DNA of 64,000 nucleotides from Protonemura montana (lineage: Eukaryota > Arthropoda > Insecta > Plecoptera > Nemouridae), in NCBI GenBank assembly GCA_947568835.1, contig OX387602.1:12327021-12391020 (forward strand), in the 5' to 3' direction. The notes beneath the pieces are model-generated. The model saw only the letters and a program-made list of their open reading frames with translations, did no database searches and had not been told where the DNA came from. Within the stretch, counting starts at the first letter, position 1; each line of letters opens with the position of its first letter. Of this stretch, positions 10,436 to 23,972 are shown piece after piece. Both the position numbers and the translations under genes were made by a program.

Positions 10436-10720
10436 ACGGAGAGAGGCGTTTGAATTTCCTCGATGAATTGATTGTTTTGATGAACTTATTGAAAAGTGTG
10501 TGGGAAATCGAGGAAAATTACTTTAGAGAGTTCATGGAAACTGAGAATTGAACAGTGCGGTCTTTTAATATAAATTTTAAATCCATTTAACTTAAATGTT
10601 CTGTATTTTAATGTAAATCTACACATTCCGTTGATAGGAAATTATCGGAAATTATCGGCATAGGAATTTCTAGATTGGGATAATAAATATTCTAAACAAA
10701 TGCCACTTCTCTTTACTGGC

Positions 10721-10726
10721 AATAAA
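10721..10726 (+). terminator. Possible polyadenylation signal of the membrane-protein gene
   Basis: AATAAA lies about 290 nt after the stop at 10433-10435; a second AATAAA is at 10682-10687. Either could be used. Confidence 0.4.
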
Positions 10727-13079
10727 ATGTATCAAAGTGATTTCGTCAAAGACCCAGTTTTTCAGTGGTTCGTTAAGAACCTAACAGTCTATTAATGTTT
10801 TATTTGCATGGCTAATCAGAAGATGTTATTTGTTTGTTAAGCATCTGTTAATAACCACTGTCAAAGTGTCACTAGAAAAACCGGAACTACTTTGCTATCA
10901 TGAAATGACTCAAAAAATCTCTTCAAAAGAGCCATCTGAAATTCCGTCCAGTGGTTGCCGCAAGAATGGAGTTGTTTCAGAGAAGAATTCAAGGGATGTG
11001 TTCAAGAAAATTAGCTCCAGCGTGGAGATATGAAATATTTTATAGAAGAGATAAATGAACCCACGCATGCAGAAATTGCTGAACTCACCTTATTCTCTCA
11101 CCGAGTTCTCCAGGTAATCTACAGGAAGTTGAGCGATCGTTGACATCACACTTTAGTTATGTCAAAGATTAGCCACCTCAGAGAAACTAAGCTAGAAGTA
11201 GCGGGAAATAAATTTGAACGTGACTTTTAGCTTGATGAGATTTCAGAATGTAATAAATGGTGCGAGATATGTCAAACTTGTTTCAGATGATATATGCAAG
11301 AACTTTAGTGCTTCAGAGGTACGTGCTTATTTTCCGCGATACGATCCGTCTTAAAGGTCTAAAAAAAAACGTACGTTGGTTTTTCGTTTCGTTGATTACA
11401 GTGTATTCATCATGGCACATTTCACGTCACAACCTAGTCATTAGAAGTTTTACATTTTTTGGATATTACAGAAATAAATATTTGGCTTACTATTAAAAAT
11501 GAGCTGTAAAACTTGTAAATATTGTAAAATAAAGTAAGTGGTCTACAAGAACGAGATGCTGGGTTTTATTTTTTTTCTGTCGAACCAGACACCCTGGGTT
11601 GAACTAATTGAGTTGCTTCATTAGCAAGTGGCCTAGTTTGCCGATGAGATCAATCATCCACGTCGCCGCTGTCATCAGCTCGAAATTAGCAAGCACATTA
11701 TAGAGTGACATCTTCTAAAGGTTTGCACAGATCTTACCAAGTTTCACCGTAATGGCTAAACAAAACCACGGCACAGCTCTGTGAACAAACTTGAGTAACT
11801 GTAAATACATTTCGCAAGACATTATCTTAAGCAAATTAAGATTTAAATTTTCAATTACATAAAGAAAGTACACAACATTATCAAAGTTCATCTTTTCTTT
11901 AGTGTATATAAGAAAACAAACGACATAATACAATTCTTACTTCAATGTATTTATCTCAATCTCTAAAGTTTCCACGTGATTTCTTTTAGAAAGTTGTTAG
12001 ATAACTTGTCTTGTCTGTTCATATTTGTCTTTTTACCCCAAAGGTATATAACGATGACTCTAGCAAGCGCCTTTCTTAGCTCGCTGTTGTTGCTAAACTG
12101 ATTAGTTTTGAGACTTATCTCTGGCCCGCCTGCGTGGATTCAAGTCAAGAAAGTCTCCGTCGTGTCTTCGCCGTTCCTGTCGTCGCCGTCGTCAAGGTTC
12201 ATGTACAGTTTTCAAACATGTCCCGTTCGATTCAATGAGGAAATTATGTAATTCAATTTGAAAATTGCGCTTTCGTTAGTTTTTCCGTAAAATCTGAAAG
12301 TAACTCAATTATAAGTCCGTTCCTCTTTGGATAAAACTGATGAAAACACAATTATGTTGGATTAATGTGAGATTACAATGGAGTTAAATTGTGCAAAATG
12401 TCATGAATAGAAAGAAAATACAAGAGAAAAATGATGGAGCCGGATTCGAGGGTGTAGTTTCTATTAACAGAGTGAATGAAGCTGGTACATTTTACTTACG
12501 GACAGCTAAGAAGGTGTAGCCTAAGATAATATGTGACAAATCACGAGCATATTACTTGAAAATAGGTTAGTTACGAGGCTTATACATTTCACATCTAAAT
12601 ACCAGTAAAATGCAATTTACTGTTGGGAATATGCAATGGCCTAACAGAAAAAAAATCAATGCATTTACCTATTACGTAAATTAGGTTGTAAAGGTTTTTA
12701 TTACTGCCTAAATTAAAAAAATGACAAAAAATTAAAATTTCGAATAAACATCCTATACATGGAAAGGAAGCTGGACAGGAAAAATTTCCAACCCTCCCGG
12801 AATATGAACTCGGGACTTCTCAATTTCCGGTCCAGTACTCTACGAATTGAGCTATCCAGGCGCACACATTCCACCCTCGCGGGGTGGGATAAGGTATCGT
12901 CTCAAGGGAGAATAAATCATAACCATTTTATAACTATAATAACTTGTGTATCGTAAATAACTTTCCAATTTTCAGTATCTGTATCCACATCAGCCGTGGT
13001 AAGCCTGACATTAAATCTTATGAAAACGCAATTCTTCTAATGAGTTTAGAGGACACATGTATAGTCAGAGTGGCAGTGT
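10727..13079. other. Intergenic, no gene seen
   Basis: AT-rich sequence with only short open frames, none resembling a known protein. The one structured item is a minus-strand tRNA-like SINE head at about 12790-12862. Confidence 0.5.
12790..12862 (-). repeat. tRNA-derived SINE head, minus strand
   Basis: Read on the minus strand it gives GGATAGCTCAATTCGTAGAG (A-box region) and GAGTTCATATTCC (B box, plus 12799-12811), with a plausible anticodon region between. The stems are imperfect, so a SINE relic is more likely than a working tRNA. Confidence 0.65.
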
Positions 13080-13560
13080 TAATGCTACGCTTTCGGCTGA
13101 GCTAACGATCCAGCAACGCGTGGTAACGGTAGGTGCCACCCGATAGCACCTGCGGTCGTCTTTTTAAACAAACTACCATACTTTTATAGTTACTACTCGG
13201 AATATCGACCGTAATGTCATTTGTTAAGTACACCATTATTAAAGATTAATTTAGCTTAAACCAGCCCCAAATCTGCAAGAAATAACGAAATAAAAATGCT
13301 TACCTTTCAAAGATTTAAGATATATTACTTATTATTATGTATGTTACATTATGTATTGTACATTACATGACGTTTCAATATCTGTAAAAGATCACTTTGA
13401 AATAAACATTATATTATTATTATTATTATTATTATTATAAAGAACGAAGACGCCATTTAGTAGAATCCTCAATTTTTGTCCGATAAGTAGTAATTTGGCG
13501 GTTATTTTTCGTCAAGACAGGTAAATAAAAGTGCTATGGTAGTACGCTTCTACAGTAGCT
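13080..13560 (+). repeat. Dispersed repeat family, copy A (interrupted)
   Basis: It shares ordered blocks with copies at about 30920-31215 and 39880-40165: AGGTGCCACCCGAT, GCGGTCGTC with a T-run, a TAGAATCCTC block followed by ATTTTTGT, a GGCGGTTATTTTTCGTCAAGACAG-like block (longer than in copy C), and GCTATGGTAGTACG near the end. Relative to the other copies it carries about 130 extra AT-rich bases (about 13300-13440) including an (ATT)n microsatellite. No coding capacity is seen. Confidence 0.65.
13408..13438 (+). repeat. (ATT)n microsatellite
   Basis: About nine uninterrupted ATT units lie inside repeat copy A. They directly follow AAATAAACATT, so this could be the tail of a small retroposed insertion. 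Confidence 0.9.
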
Positions 13561-15070
13561 AAAAACTCTATGAAAAACAATTAAATACCAAAATGACTAA
13601 ACACATTTTGTACAATTAACAAAAAAAATTTGGCCTGAAATGTTTAAACCATCTTCATAGTCTTCTCACTTCTCAGTAAGTGAAGTGAGGAAGGGTAAAA
13701 TGGCTGGTCCACGTTTCTTGGTAACAAAGCATCTTGCTAATGTGATATCGGAGGCAACACGTTCCGCGGTAGAGCCAGAGAGACAATCGAGTATTGAGGC
13801 GTGAATTGATATACTGCCATTTGTCAACGTACTTTCTCAACTAAAGTTGCTCCACGGCATCAACGTGGGCGCCAATTCGAGCAAATTTATAAAACAATGC
13901 GATACATCACTCTACCCCTCACACCCCTTTCACCCTTTAGGTGTTTCTAAAAGTGCCCAGCCCAGCAAAGCTGCCGGGCGAATTCGCCCACGCCATTAAG
14001 TTCTACAGTGGCCATTCCATGTTTAAATTCAGATTATTATCATATCTTCAAATTTAGCAACGAAATGGCGCTTGTAGTCAGCCAAAAATGTACATACTTG
14101 CGACAATTCACGCACAAATATTCAGCTGTTTAGCAAACAAAATCTCGTGCAGCGAAGAATGTGTGCTGATTCGGCATTTCGTTAGACGTTCCTGAAATTG
14201 GCCGATGAAAACAAGGTAATTGAAAATGAAGCGCTACCGTTTTATGTAATCCACCCACCTAACCTCTCCTCTCTACACATCAAACCACCATATCACCTGC
14301 CGGCGCGTAGCGCTCCGTCGAAAGTTCAAGTTTCTTTTCGCGGCTTTTAATACCATAGAGTGAGATGGAATTAATTAAAACACTTCTCGCTTTCAGAGAG
14401 CACTAATACCGTTGTCTTATTACTACCGCACATTGTTTATACATTCAAAAGTTTATAATGAAGCTTCATTCGAGATCTATATGACTCATGAGTCATTTCG
14501 GTATCCACTTCCAGATACCCCATGGTTCCTGATTTTGCTGATTTCCAAAATTTTGTTGGTTTTTGTTTGCTTCCTTTCCGTTGGATTGTATAGTTCTTCC
14601 ACACTTCCTTTAATTATTACAAGCTCTAAAATCTTTCAGAAACCCGTTATTTACTTTTTCACAATTTAACCGTTATTGCTTCGTGTATTGAGGGAATCAG
14701 AATTTCTTGCAATAAAAAATTGAATCAACAAATTAACAATTAAACAAAATGTGAAATTCTGTGCAACAAACTTTACATCAAGGAACCCCAAAATAAGGGT
14801 GGCTCCATTTATTTTCGACAACGCAGAAGTTTGCGTTTATCACCATATTTCTTTGATAAGAAAATAGGTATACTCTAAATTGAAAAAATTGGTACACGCT
14901 TTATACCCACGTATACCTAGGACTACACCACTCCCCGTCGGTTGTTATAGCTTCTTCCCGATCATTTATCCCTAGAAAACCACAGCTCCAAAATTGATCT
15001 ACATTTTCAAAAGTATCCAACGTTAACATTCAATTCATATCTTCTCATATTGACTAGAGGTGTTCAAGAC
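13561..15070. other. Intergenic, nothing recognised
   Basis: AT-rich sequence without supported exons. Slightly GC-richer bits near 13690-13990 and 14280-14340 have no clear frame. Confidence 0.45.
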
Positions 15071-15376
15071 CAGCTACAGTGTACGACGCCGACGATAAGG
15101 TCATTATGCCGGTATACGCCGAGGCGCAACGAGGGTGCGTCGCGGCGCGCGCAGACTCCGGCTCCATACAGAATCAGAGGCGTCTAGGAGAGCGCTGTGT
15201 TCATCTCCTAGTCGCGATGACTGTAGCTCCAACGATACCCGAGCGTTCCAGTCTCTTCGCGTGCCAGTAGCAGGGCAGACAATCGGTCCACAGAGCACCT
15301 GTTGTTACTTAGGCGTCGCGGCGCTGGACGTCAACCGTGTCGTTGCAACAGGTCTCACCGTTTGTTTCGGTCGAGG
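15071..15376 (+). other. GC-rich block ending in a strong splice donor; possible non-coding 5' exon
   Basis: About 300 bases are markedly GC-rich and CpG-rich against AT-rich flanks and end GAGG/GTAAGTGAG at 15376-15377, a near-consensus donor. Open frames cross it but none resembles a protein. A first exon or 5' UTR of a downstream + strand gene, or of a non-coding transcript, fits best. The Ras-like gene starts at 33855 and the channel gene further on. Confidence 0.4.
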
Positions 15377-18300
15377 GTAAGTGAGATCTGCTTTTGGTTG
15401 TTTGTTTAATTATTTTACAAAATATGTGTATTGTAAGGGTGTAGGTGTGGTTCGTATGTTCTAGAACTGTGTTTCATTTTTTTATCGAGAAAATGGGGGT
15501 TACCCCTTTTTTGCGAACTTCAAGTGCATAATATTATTTTCAAAGTAAGATGAATTGATTTTTAATTTGAACGCTGAGCTGCAAAGAAAAGTCACCCATT
15601 ACTCATCATGTTCAAATTTCCTTAGTTGATAACCTATTTGCCTCAATTTTGAAAACCATGAATTATGCCAATCGTAAAAGCAAATTTTAGTGGAGTTCTG
15701 GTAATCATAATAATTTCCATGACATATACTCGCAGAGTGGAAATGGGAAACTTTATCCTCCAGATCCTGTTTTACTGTTCAGTAAATCATAGCATAATGC
15801 GTTCTCGTCCTTTGATATTAAATTCGATATTAATGGGGTTAGATATCACTTTTATGCGACGATATATACTGTACAGACAACCACATGGTTTAACTGCGCT
15901 ATTCCTATAATGTCCATCACGTTGCTGTAAAAGCGCCTGTAAAATTTTCACTGGCAAAGAAAAAACTGAACCCGAATTTAAGCCCCAAAACATAAAATGG
16001 TCTTTGATCTACACTTATCGCTTTTTATTGAGCTATCCCGCCACCTAGTCGGAAGTTTCCAAAGTCACTGCTGAATATGGTTAATACCTTAGTACCTCAC
16101 AAATTGCCTATAGAAAGTCGACAATAACGCGCCAAGTAGGTAAAATAATGCACTTTTCTATTTATAACCAATAAAATCGATGTGAGCTTGTCATGAATTG
16201 CAATTTTACGGTAAAACAACTATAAATAGCAACCAACTTTAACGTTCAAACCGAGAAAAAAACGAATAGAGTTAATTTCCTCGCTCATGGAAAACGTCGA
16301 TAAACTTCCTGATCAAATTTCGCCTATAACGAAGTATATACACTACATTATCGCGTGGGAAACCACTCGCGTTGGTGCAAGTACCGTTTGCTACAAGTAA
16401 ATCCATTATCAGTACCAGCAAACAAGGACGCAATCATGGAAGCAATCACTGCGAGATGAAGGACAAGGCAGGGCGAAGTTGCAGGGCTCTCCCAACCCTT
16501 CCATGCCAACAAGGTGAGGAGCACCACAAGATGATCTACCAGCGATCCAGTCCAAGTGCAAAATAAACGTATCAGGGCCATTTGCCCTGATATCCAGATC
16601 GATTTTCACCACCCTCTGACTCCATCACGACTATGATTTCATTAGAATATCATTACATCTAAGCGCCTGTGTCAAGACAGTGATGGCCTAACGCAATTAC
16701 TAACATTCATACACGTTGAAACTGGAGAATTACTGTCGTGGTCTTATAATTAAACTTGGTTCGCTAATAACGATAGATTTAATTAGTTCTTCAGTATGTA
16801 TGCTTGATAATGTGTTCCAATAAATATGTGGTTACTGGCTAGTTTACCTAGTTTCTGATACAAGTTTGGCTTGTGCTGTCAGGTGGATTTTCAAGACATT
16901 GGATATTTACTCTGATGGAGCGCGATTTTGTTTTCTTGTTGGCGTTCTGAGCTTGCACATGGAAGTGCCGGAAGGGAGAGTTCCGTCGCGGAGGTAAATA
17001 TAGCAAGAGTAAGGAAATGAATAATTTATAATCAAGAATAAAGGAGGTGGCTTGCTTAAGAATTGCCGGTAAAATGTATGAGAAAAGCTAACTGAAATAT
17101 AAAAGTTTTAGACGTGTATTGTGCTGAGATGTGATACGACTTAAATGACGAATTTTGTATTTTAAATTTTTCCTACGGTTTTTAGAAAGGTTAAGAACAT
17201 GACGCTGATTCGTGTTGATGATGTTTTGTTTGAACGTGGTTATGTTGGTACTGTTTACTATCGTTTGTGATTACAACGAACCCGAAGCCCGACAGATGTT
17301 AGGTTGCGACACTTGGATGTAATCGAACAAGGAGAACGCGTCAAACAGAACGCGGTAACCTATATTGAGTGAACTGGAAATTGACAGGTGGACGTGTTGT
17401 TTGTGCCCCGTAGCAGTGCAACTCAAAGTTATCTTTGTGGACAAGCACACTTTTGATTCAGATGAGGTAATCAGTTTACTCTTTTGTATGAATCCAATGA
17501 CACTGACTTTGCATTTTTCCGAACGAAATAATTACAATGCAAGATGGATTTGAATTCCACTCTGATGAATTAGAAAGCAAATACGACAAAAATACACACT
17601 CTTTTCAGTTGTAAGAGAGTAGGTTTTTGCTTGCGATATTCTATTGGAACGTAATGAAGCGTGGAATCGCCAAATCAAGACTTTTATTGCATTTATAGGA
17701 TAAAGCTGCTGAAGCAGAGAAATAAATTCTCCCGAGATACGTTGTAAGATGGTGCTTTTTTACTTTTGCGTGGAAGAAATATTTTTACCTTTAAGAAATG
17801 CTTCAAGAGAAACTTGAGTTCTATATGTAACATACCGTTCAATATTATTTTTGTTCGGTGGAGGTGCCGTGCGATGGAGGTGCCATACCACGGACGTGAC
17901 GGATTTTCATGCTGTTATCAGCTAAATACTGAAATGCTGAGCCGTCATAAGTCATAATAATGGTAAGATAGTGTCAGCGCCGCTAGTTTTCAGTTTTCGT
18001 AGAGAGTGTTTCAATTTTTCCACATCGCCTATCTCGATATTTCGTTGTCATTGAACACGTACCTTACTAAAATTTCTCCTTCAGAAAAGTCATAAGAAAC
18101 AGTGTTTTCTGACGTACGAAAAAATGTGTCTCAATACAAAAAGCTAGCCAAGTTTTTATCCTTTCATTTATCAGAATCACCTTCCACATTTTTCCAATGC
18201 CCTACGTTCTTGAAAACCTCCTCAGATCCGAGAAGAAAACGAGAAAACTTGCACAAGCGTAGAAGGGATGAGAAACAATGGAAACACTAACAGACAAAAG

Positions 18301-19984
18301 CGTTGCGCCCGAGATGATAGATTGGACCTGGAATTATTTCAAAGAGAAAATAAAGAAAGAAACGTGTAATATTCTGCCACGTTAACAATCTGGCCACAGT
18401 GTATCCCTACGCATTGACAGCGGGACAAGAATATCATCGTACAATCATAAAAATGAATAAGTTTGCTAAATATATATATAAAAAAAACTGCCGAAGCTAG
18501 ATGCCCAAAACACGAACAAGTAATTTGCGCTAGACACAAATTGAAATTGGACATTTTTAGCTACATAAATTACATTCAAATAATTTAGGAAAAAACCTTG
18601 AATTTTGCCTCTTGATATTTACATTTTGCATATGCATATTGCAGTCGATCGAGCACATGTCAAAATCAGAACTTATCCTTGCGATTATTTTCTAGGGGAT
18701 TTAATTTCAATTTTTTTTTAATGGGATTTTGCACGGTTTTTATGCGGGACATTCAAATTGCTATTTTTAAACTCAAAAAAAGCACATTTTTTAAATCGCT
18801 AATCCTTTTCAAGTGTAAAATCCTCTTTTCTGATTTGATGTGAAACTAAAGACGTCTTCAAAGCAGCTTCATCTCGGAGTTAAATCATTGTAATTCGATC
18901 AAAGCTTCATTTTTACTGATCAACGGAGCTGAACTCGATTCTATTCTGAAAGCGAGCCTGTCGTTTTGAGCGTATGTTTCGAAAAACTTGCCGGTAAGAC
19001 TTTGACAAAACGAGGTCATTTTCCAACGAGGTCGTTTTCATGGATAATTTCACAGTCAGAAAGGTATCCATTTTCTCAGTCGCCAGAGCAGATACAATAG
19101 CGAATATATCATGTTTTATTTTCTAAAAGGTATCAACATATCAATATCGGATTAACAAAAAAATATGGTTAGCAAAAATGTGGTTACTTTTGAATATTAT
19201 GACATAAACTAACGCTGTGTAATAAGAACTAAAGAAGCGATTAATTATACACAAATAATAGTTAAGGAACTACGACATTAGCGACATTATAAAATGAACA
19301 GTTTAGGCCATCACCCAATTTTTAATTACAGGCAAAAAAAGAAAACATGCACGTTAAAAAAAAAACTATTAACCGACACTGACATGTAATTCGAGTTTCG
19401 TTTCAACATATCAGGTTTGAAGCCCACTTTGCATGCGTGCTCATTACGACAGCTTTGTCACTGAGTTTCTGTTTTAGCTATTCCCCGCAGATTCATCTGG
19501 CTCTGCTCCCCGTCTGACTGATTATGCTCTCTAATTGGTCTTTTGACGTACAGTAGCAATGGGAGACGATGACACTAGCACCCATCGTCATCAGCATCGT
19601 CACAGTCACGTATACGGTGGATTTAGTCATGCAAAGCGAACAGAATGTGTGGAGTCAGAAGCCATTATATCTGTAATCGTTCGCACAAAACGCTGCCCAG
19701 AAATAATTACCTACCTTGCGCACGGATTTTGCGCCGGGATAAAATGGGACGCGTTATTTTCTATCGATTTGGAATAATTTAGAACATCTCTCTCCTCCTT
19801 GTTTATATGTTGTACTCAAATTGTAAATAAAATGTAAATACTAAAATTACGGGTGAATTACGGACTTAATTTATTTACATTGTAGAGTTAAACTTTATTG
19901 AAGCAAATTATGGATCTGATTATCTTCAGTTTTGAGTTTTAATTACTATTTCAATGCGTATTTTTTTCAAGTGAAGTCGTTCAG

Positions 19985-20055
19985 TTAAGTTAGGTATGGG
20001 AAGGTTGCTAGGTAGTTAGGTAGGTTTGTTTGTTTTTTAGGTAGGCAGGTAGGTC
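19985..20055 (+). repeat. Degenerate TAGG-rich tract
   Basis: It has many AGGTAGG, TTAGG and TAGGT units with interruptions. It resembles degraded low-complexity sequence related to the insect telomere unit TTAGG, but is too irregular to call telomeric. Confidence 0.5.
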
Positions 20056-20637
20056 TCCAACAGCAATCCCCACTGGCTTTTCGGGCAGTAGATGGTCAAA
20101 TCGAAAACTATTTAAAAACGTTTTCTGATTTAAACAGTTCAGAACATAATAGTTGTTTTCGATGATTTTTTTAATACAATATTAAATAATAATAATACTA
20201 GTGTTTGTATCTTGCAGGATGCATCCTAAAAACTAAACTCAAACTAGTACCAAAACCACGGGGACAAGAAAGTGTGATACAACTAAATACTTTATTGCTT
20301 CCCCGTTCCTTTGATGCAAAGCTAGCCAGAGCAGCATTCACCATTCGCAATAGTATTCAGTGTTTGTGGTTTCAAAAAAAGCCTAAGATATCTACAACGT
20401 TCAATTATTTCGCTTGCGTCGCCTGAAAGTGGCAAAAGTTGATAGCACGAGCACCGAATTTGGGCAAAATTTTCATTTCGAACGTGGCCCAGGGGAGAGG
20501 AATGGACGCCACTCGCTGCATTTATAGGCAGTGAGCACACATCTCAACATACAAACCCTTTCAGGGGAAAAAGCGAGACTTCCACGTTTGCAGGTATAAG
20601 AAAGATACGTCTCCCAAAAGCAAGTCTTAAAGATTGC

Positions 20638-20661
20638 ATATATATATATATATATATATAT
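20638..20661. repeat. (TA)n microsatellite
   Basis: About twelve uninterrupted AT/TA units. No gene is nearby. Confidence 0.95.
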
Positions 20662-22884
20662 CTTCAGAGGAAATAAGTTGACCGTAAGGCTTTATATACT
20701 AAAGCTAGACAACACGACAGACATTAGTCAAAGGATCTATAAGTTCGATCTTCGCTTGAGGCGGTCTTTCTGTGCTCGTCCTTTTGGAAATGTTCTCTGC
20801 AATCCTAATTGGTTTTCGATAGAAACAATCCTATAGCTTCAAAAACAAGCGTGCCCCTTAATTTTGTTTAATAATCGGGTTGTCAGTTCAGTCGTTCGCA
20901 GATAAATTCTTCGGTGAGTTCGCTAAAGTCAAAATTGTTAAATCAAAGCGTGTGATTCATTTTCTTACGGAAATTGGTTTGCTATAGATACTATTGGAAT
21001 TTCAATTGACATTTATCGTTACATCATGCAAAAAGAAATGCCGACATGTAGGAAAAATGTATTTTCTACGTTCCACTTCAAAACATACTGCACTAGTACA
21101 AATTTTTTTTTTTTTTATATAAGTTTTTCTATATTTTAGGTAACTTATAAACGTAAACGTTTATTTGTTTCTTTGTTCCTAAGTAGCGTTTATCCCTGCT
21201 GGATGCACTCATCTCCATATAAACTAATAACATAACATGTTCAACTATTGGACACAAGGTACTAATAACTTTGATTACTTTAATTATACTCCTCGCTAAA
21301 TAATTTGAGATAGAAGTTCCTTCAGTGCATGTGAGAGTATTGTGTTATATCGTTCAACTTTGTAATAATATTTCAGGGCGCACGTTTGAGAGCTTATGCG
21401 ATCGCGTTTAATCACAATATAGTCAGCCTAACACACAAATTAAGCTTTTAATACCCTAACTTAGACAGGCCTTTTACGACTGCTTGAGGTAAATTGTCCT
21501 TAAAATTTACATAATACCCTTTAGATGAGTTGATAGTTTGTATAATTTGTAGATACCTAAAAATACGATGCGCGAAACTGGGAACAAAAACAGAAAATAT
21601 CGCACAAAGTTTTTTGTTTATCGGTGTTTTTCCCATCTGCAATTAGCTGAACTTCCAAAACCCACCCAGCTGTTGTTCTGAATCGGCGAGAGCTGAGCCG
21701 TAACTCTTTCCAGAGCGTTTCCAGCGCTTTTCTCCGACCCTCGACCTCGCAGTCCCTACAGAGTATCCATGATATCGCTCCCATGCAGTTACGATCTCGT
21801 CTATATGCCACCATTAGTAGCCAACATCGTTCACTTTCCGTTTTGACGAATATTAGATCCATTGTGTTCAAGAACACTTGCACCTTCGCAAAAGGGCTTC
21901 CATTTTTTCCCCCACTTAAACATCTGCCACGTTCAAATCCTTGCCAATCGATATTTCCCGGACTATGAATCTACAATGCGGTACTGACTGACCAATTTCA
22001 TTCGAGAATGCCAACTTGCCAAAAGTCTTTTAAGTCCACATCGTTGGGATGACCAAAAGTCGAAATTTCCAGTATATAACGAGCTCTGTTCACATCAATC
22101 AAGTACGGGAATTGACGGTTATATTTCATCCAGGGTTTGAGCTAGGGGATGAATGGATGACCAGGGAGGTTGAGTGGGTTAAAGAAACGTTCTAGTCCAG
22201 GATTTGGGAAATGACGGACACACATTGTCATACCCCGGAATTGTCGTGCTTTTACGGGTAACCCGGTATTCACTTGATGGGGGAGGCCTATGAAGTGGAT
22301 GGATGAATCTGAACGATGAACGTGATGGAGACGTAGGCTGAGATGGGGGAACTCTGATGACGAGAGGAAACTGCTTGACAAAGTCTCTCGACGGAAATCT
22401 TAGTCTGATTTCTGACAAAGTTGCTGGAAGCAAAAAACTTTGATGTGAGAGAAATTTTCCGTGAGCCATAATGAAATCGTGGATCGCTGTTGACTGGTTT
22501 ATATATCGGATCAAATGGTTATATCACGGTTCATTTAAGCTTGGAGGTTCTTTAAAATATTGTTAAGTTTCTACAGATTGTGAGTTAATCTAGCATTATT
22601 TTGGTAATTGCTAAGTTTGAAGTTTGCTTCGTGGTTCTTAAATTTGCTTATTAATGTAATAAGCGTGATTAAAAGAAAGAGGAAAGTTTCAGAAAATGAA
22701 AAATAACGCTCGTGTTTAGGATCTGACAGAGCTGTGTAGGGTAGCACTAATAATTGGTCGAACGTTTTGAGCGAGATTTCATAGGTCAAAATTCCGACAA
22801 AAAATTAGTACAATTAGAACAATTTCTAAGGAACAATTATAAAAATTAGGACACAAATTGATAACTTGTTTCAGATGTTTATTA

Positions 22885-23340
22885 ATGAGCGTAGCGAGCG
22901 AAGTGATCGGAGCGAAATCTTCAATTTCACTCACTCCAGGAAAAAATCACCTGTGTTTTTTGTTTGCGCTGTAGCGGCCAAACGCCTGCTTTGATTTAAA
23001 CAAACATTTCAGAGCATCTTTGTGTGTTTTCAACTTAGACTCCAGGCATTTTTCAGCTATATCAGTAAAACTATATTGAAACTATTCAAAATTTACGAAC
23101 CGTTTCAATTTTTTACTAACGTTTTGGAGTCGTACAGCCAAAAGTGTTTCATATTTTCTCACTTAACTTTGCAAAAATGTGAAATATATCAAAATGAAAT
23201 AGCTGTGAAGTTTTTGAGCCCGTATGTGTTTTCTTTCTCTTTTTATCCACAACTTCATTTTGTGAATTTAGGCTGTATTGTTTTCTTTATGCACTGGATC
23301 AGCTTCGCGTTTTATCATCCCTAAATATCGCTACGCTCAT
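22885..23340. repeat. Candidate MITE bounded by a 13-bp perfect inverted repeat
   Basis: ATGAGCGTAGCGA at 22885-22897 is exactly the reverse complement of TCGCTACGCTCAT at 23328-23340. Sequence just at and beyond the right end (CTACGCTCATCT, then TTGCGAAGCCC-like) recurs at about 23922-23972. The interior is AT-rich. No target-site duplication is visible, so the boundaries are tentative. Confidence 0.45.
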
Positions 23341-23972
23341 CTTACATCGCAACTAAAATTGCGTTTGCGAAGCCCTAGTAAACTTTAAATTCTAAACAAT
23401 GGTCACAAGGTGCTTATAGAACGTTTCCAAGGAGACATTAGCAGCTAATCTCTGTACTTACGACATGACTGGCAAACCAATGGAAACCATAGCAACAAAA
23501 GGAGGTTGAAATACTCACAATGTTTATCACTCTTCGAATGGGAATGGTAGCTCCTCGCGTCAACGCAGCCAAAGCGGGTCAGAGATTATGGCCTGGGAGG
23601 CAGGAGGCAGGAAGTTCAGACAATGGAACCGTCCATTGCACGGTTTCCAAACCGGGACGGGTTCTGGGGCCAGTAAACGGGACCCACACGCCTGCCTTAC
23701 ACTTCAGGACATTATCTTTAGTTCCGGGCTTATTGAGGAAATATTGGCCGCGGGGAAATTTTAGGCACTTGAAGAGAGTAGTTTCTGTCCATTTTTGGAT
23801 GTGCTGCCATAGAGAGAGAGTGTGTGTGTTTGTGAACGAAAATTCAGTGAACAGAAATTACCAAAGAAGTATGCAGGGTACTCTTTTCCATAGAAATAAA
23901 GAATACAAGAACAAAATAACCTACGCTCATCTAAAAAGCAACTCAAACTGCATTGCGAAGCCCTTGTTAGAA
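23331..23972 (+). repeat. Pair of about 50-bp direct repeats (23331-23383 and 23922-23972)
   Basis: Both begin CTACGCTCATCT, continue with CAACT and TGC blocks and end GCGAAGCCCT followed by GT, in the same order. The 177-codon open frame between 23520 and 24053 runs into the second copy, which argues against it being a conserved gene. Confidence 0.55.

Larger units (their letters stand above)
15377..22880. other. Gene-poor stretch, no supported exon
   Basis: AT-rich intergenic or intronic DNA. It holds a degenerate TAGG-rich tract (about 19985-20055), a (TA)n microsatellite (about 20638-20661), and a GC-richer minus-strand open frame of about 100 codons at about 21557-21883 with no recognised similarity. 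Confidence 0.45.
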
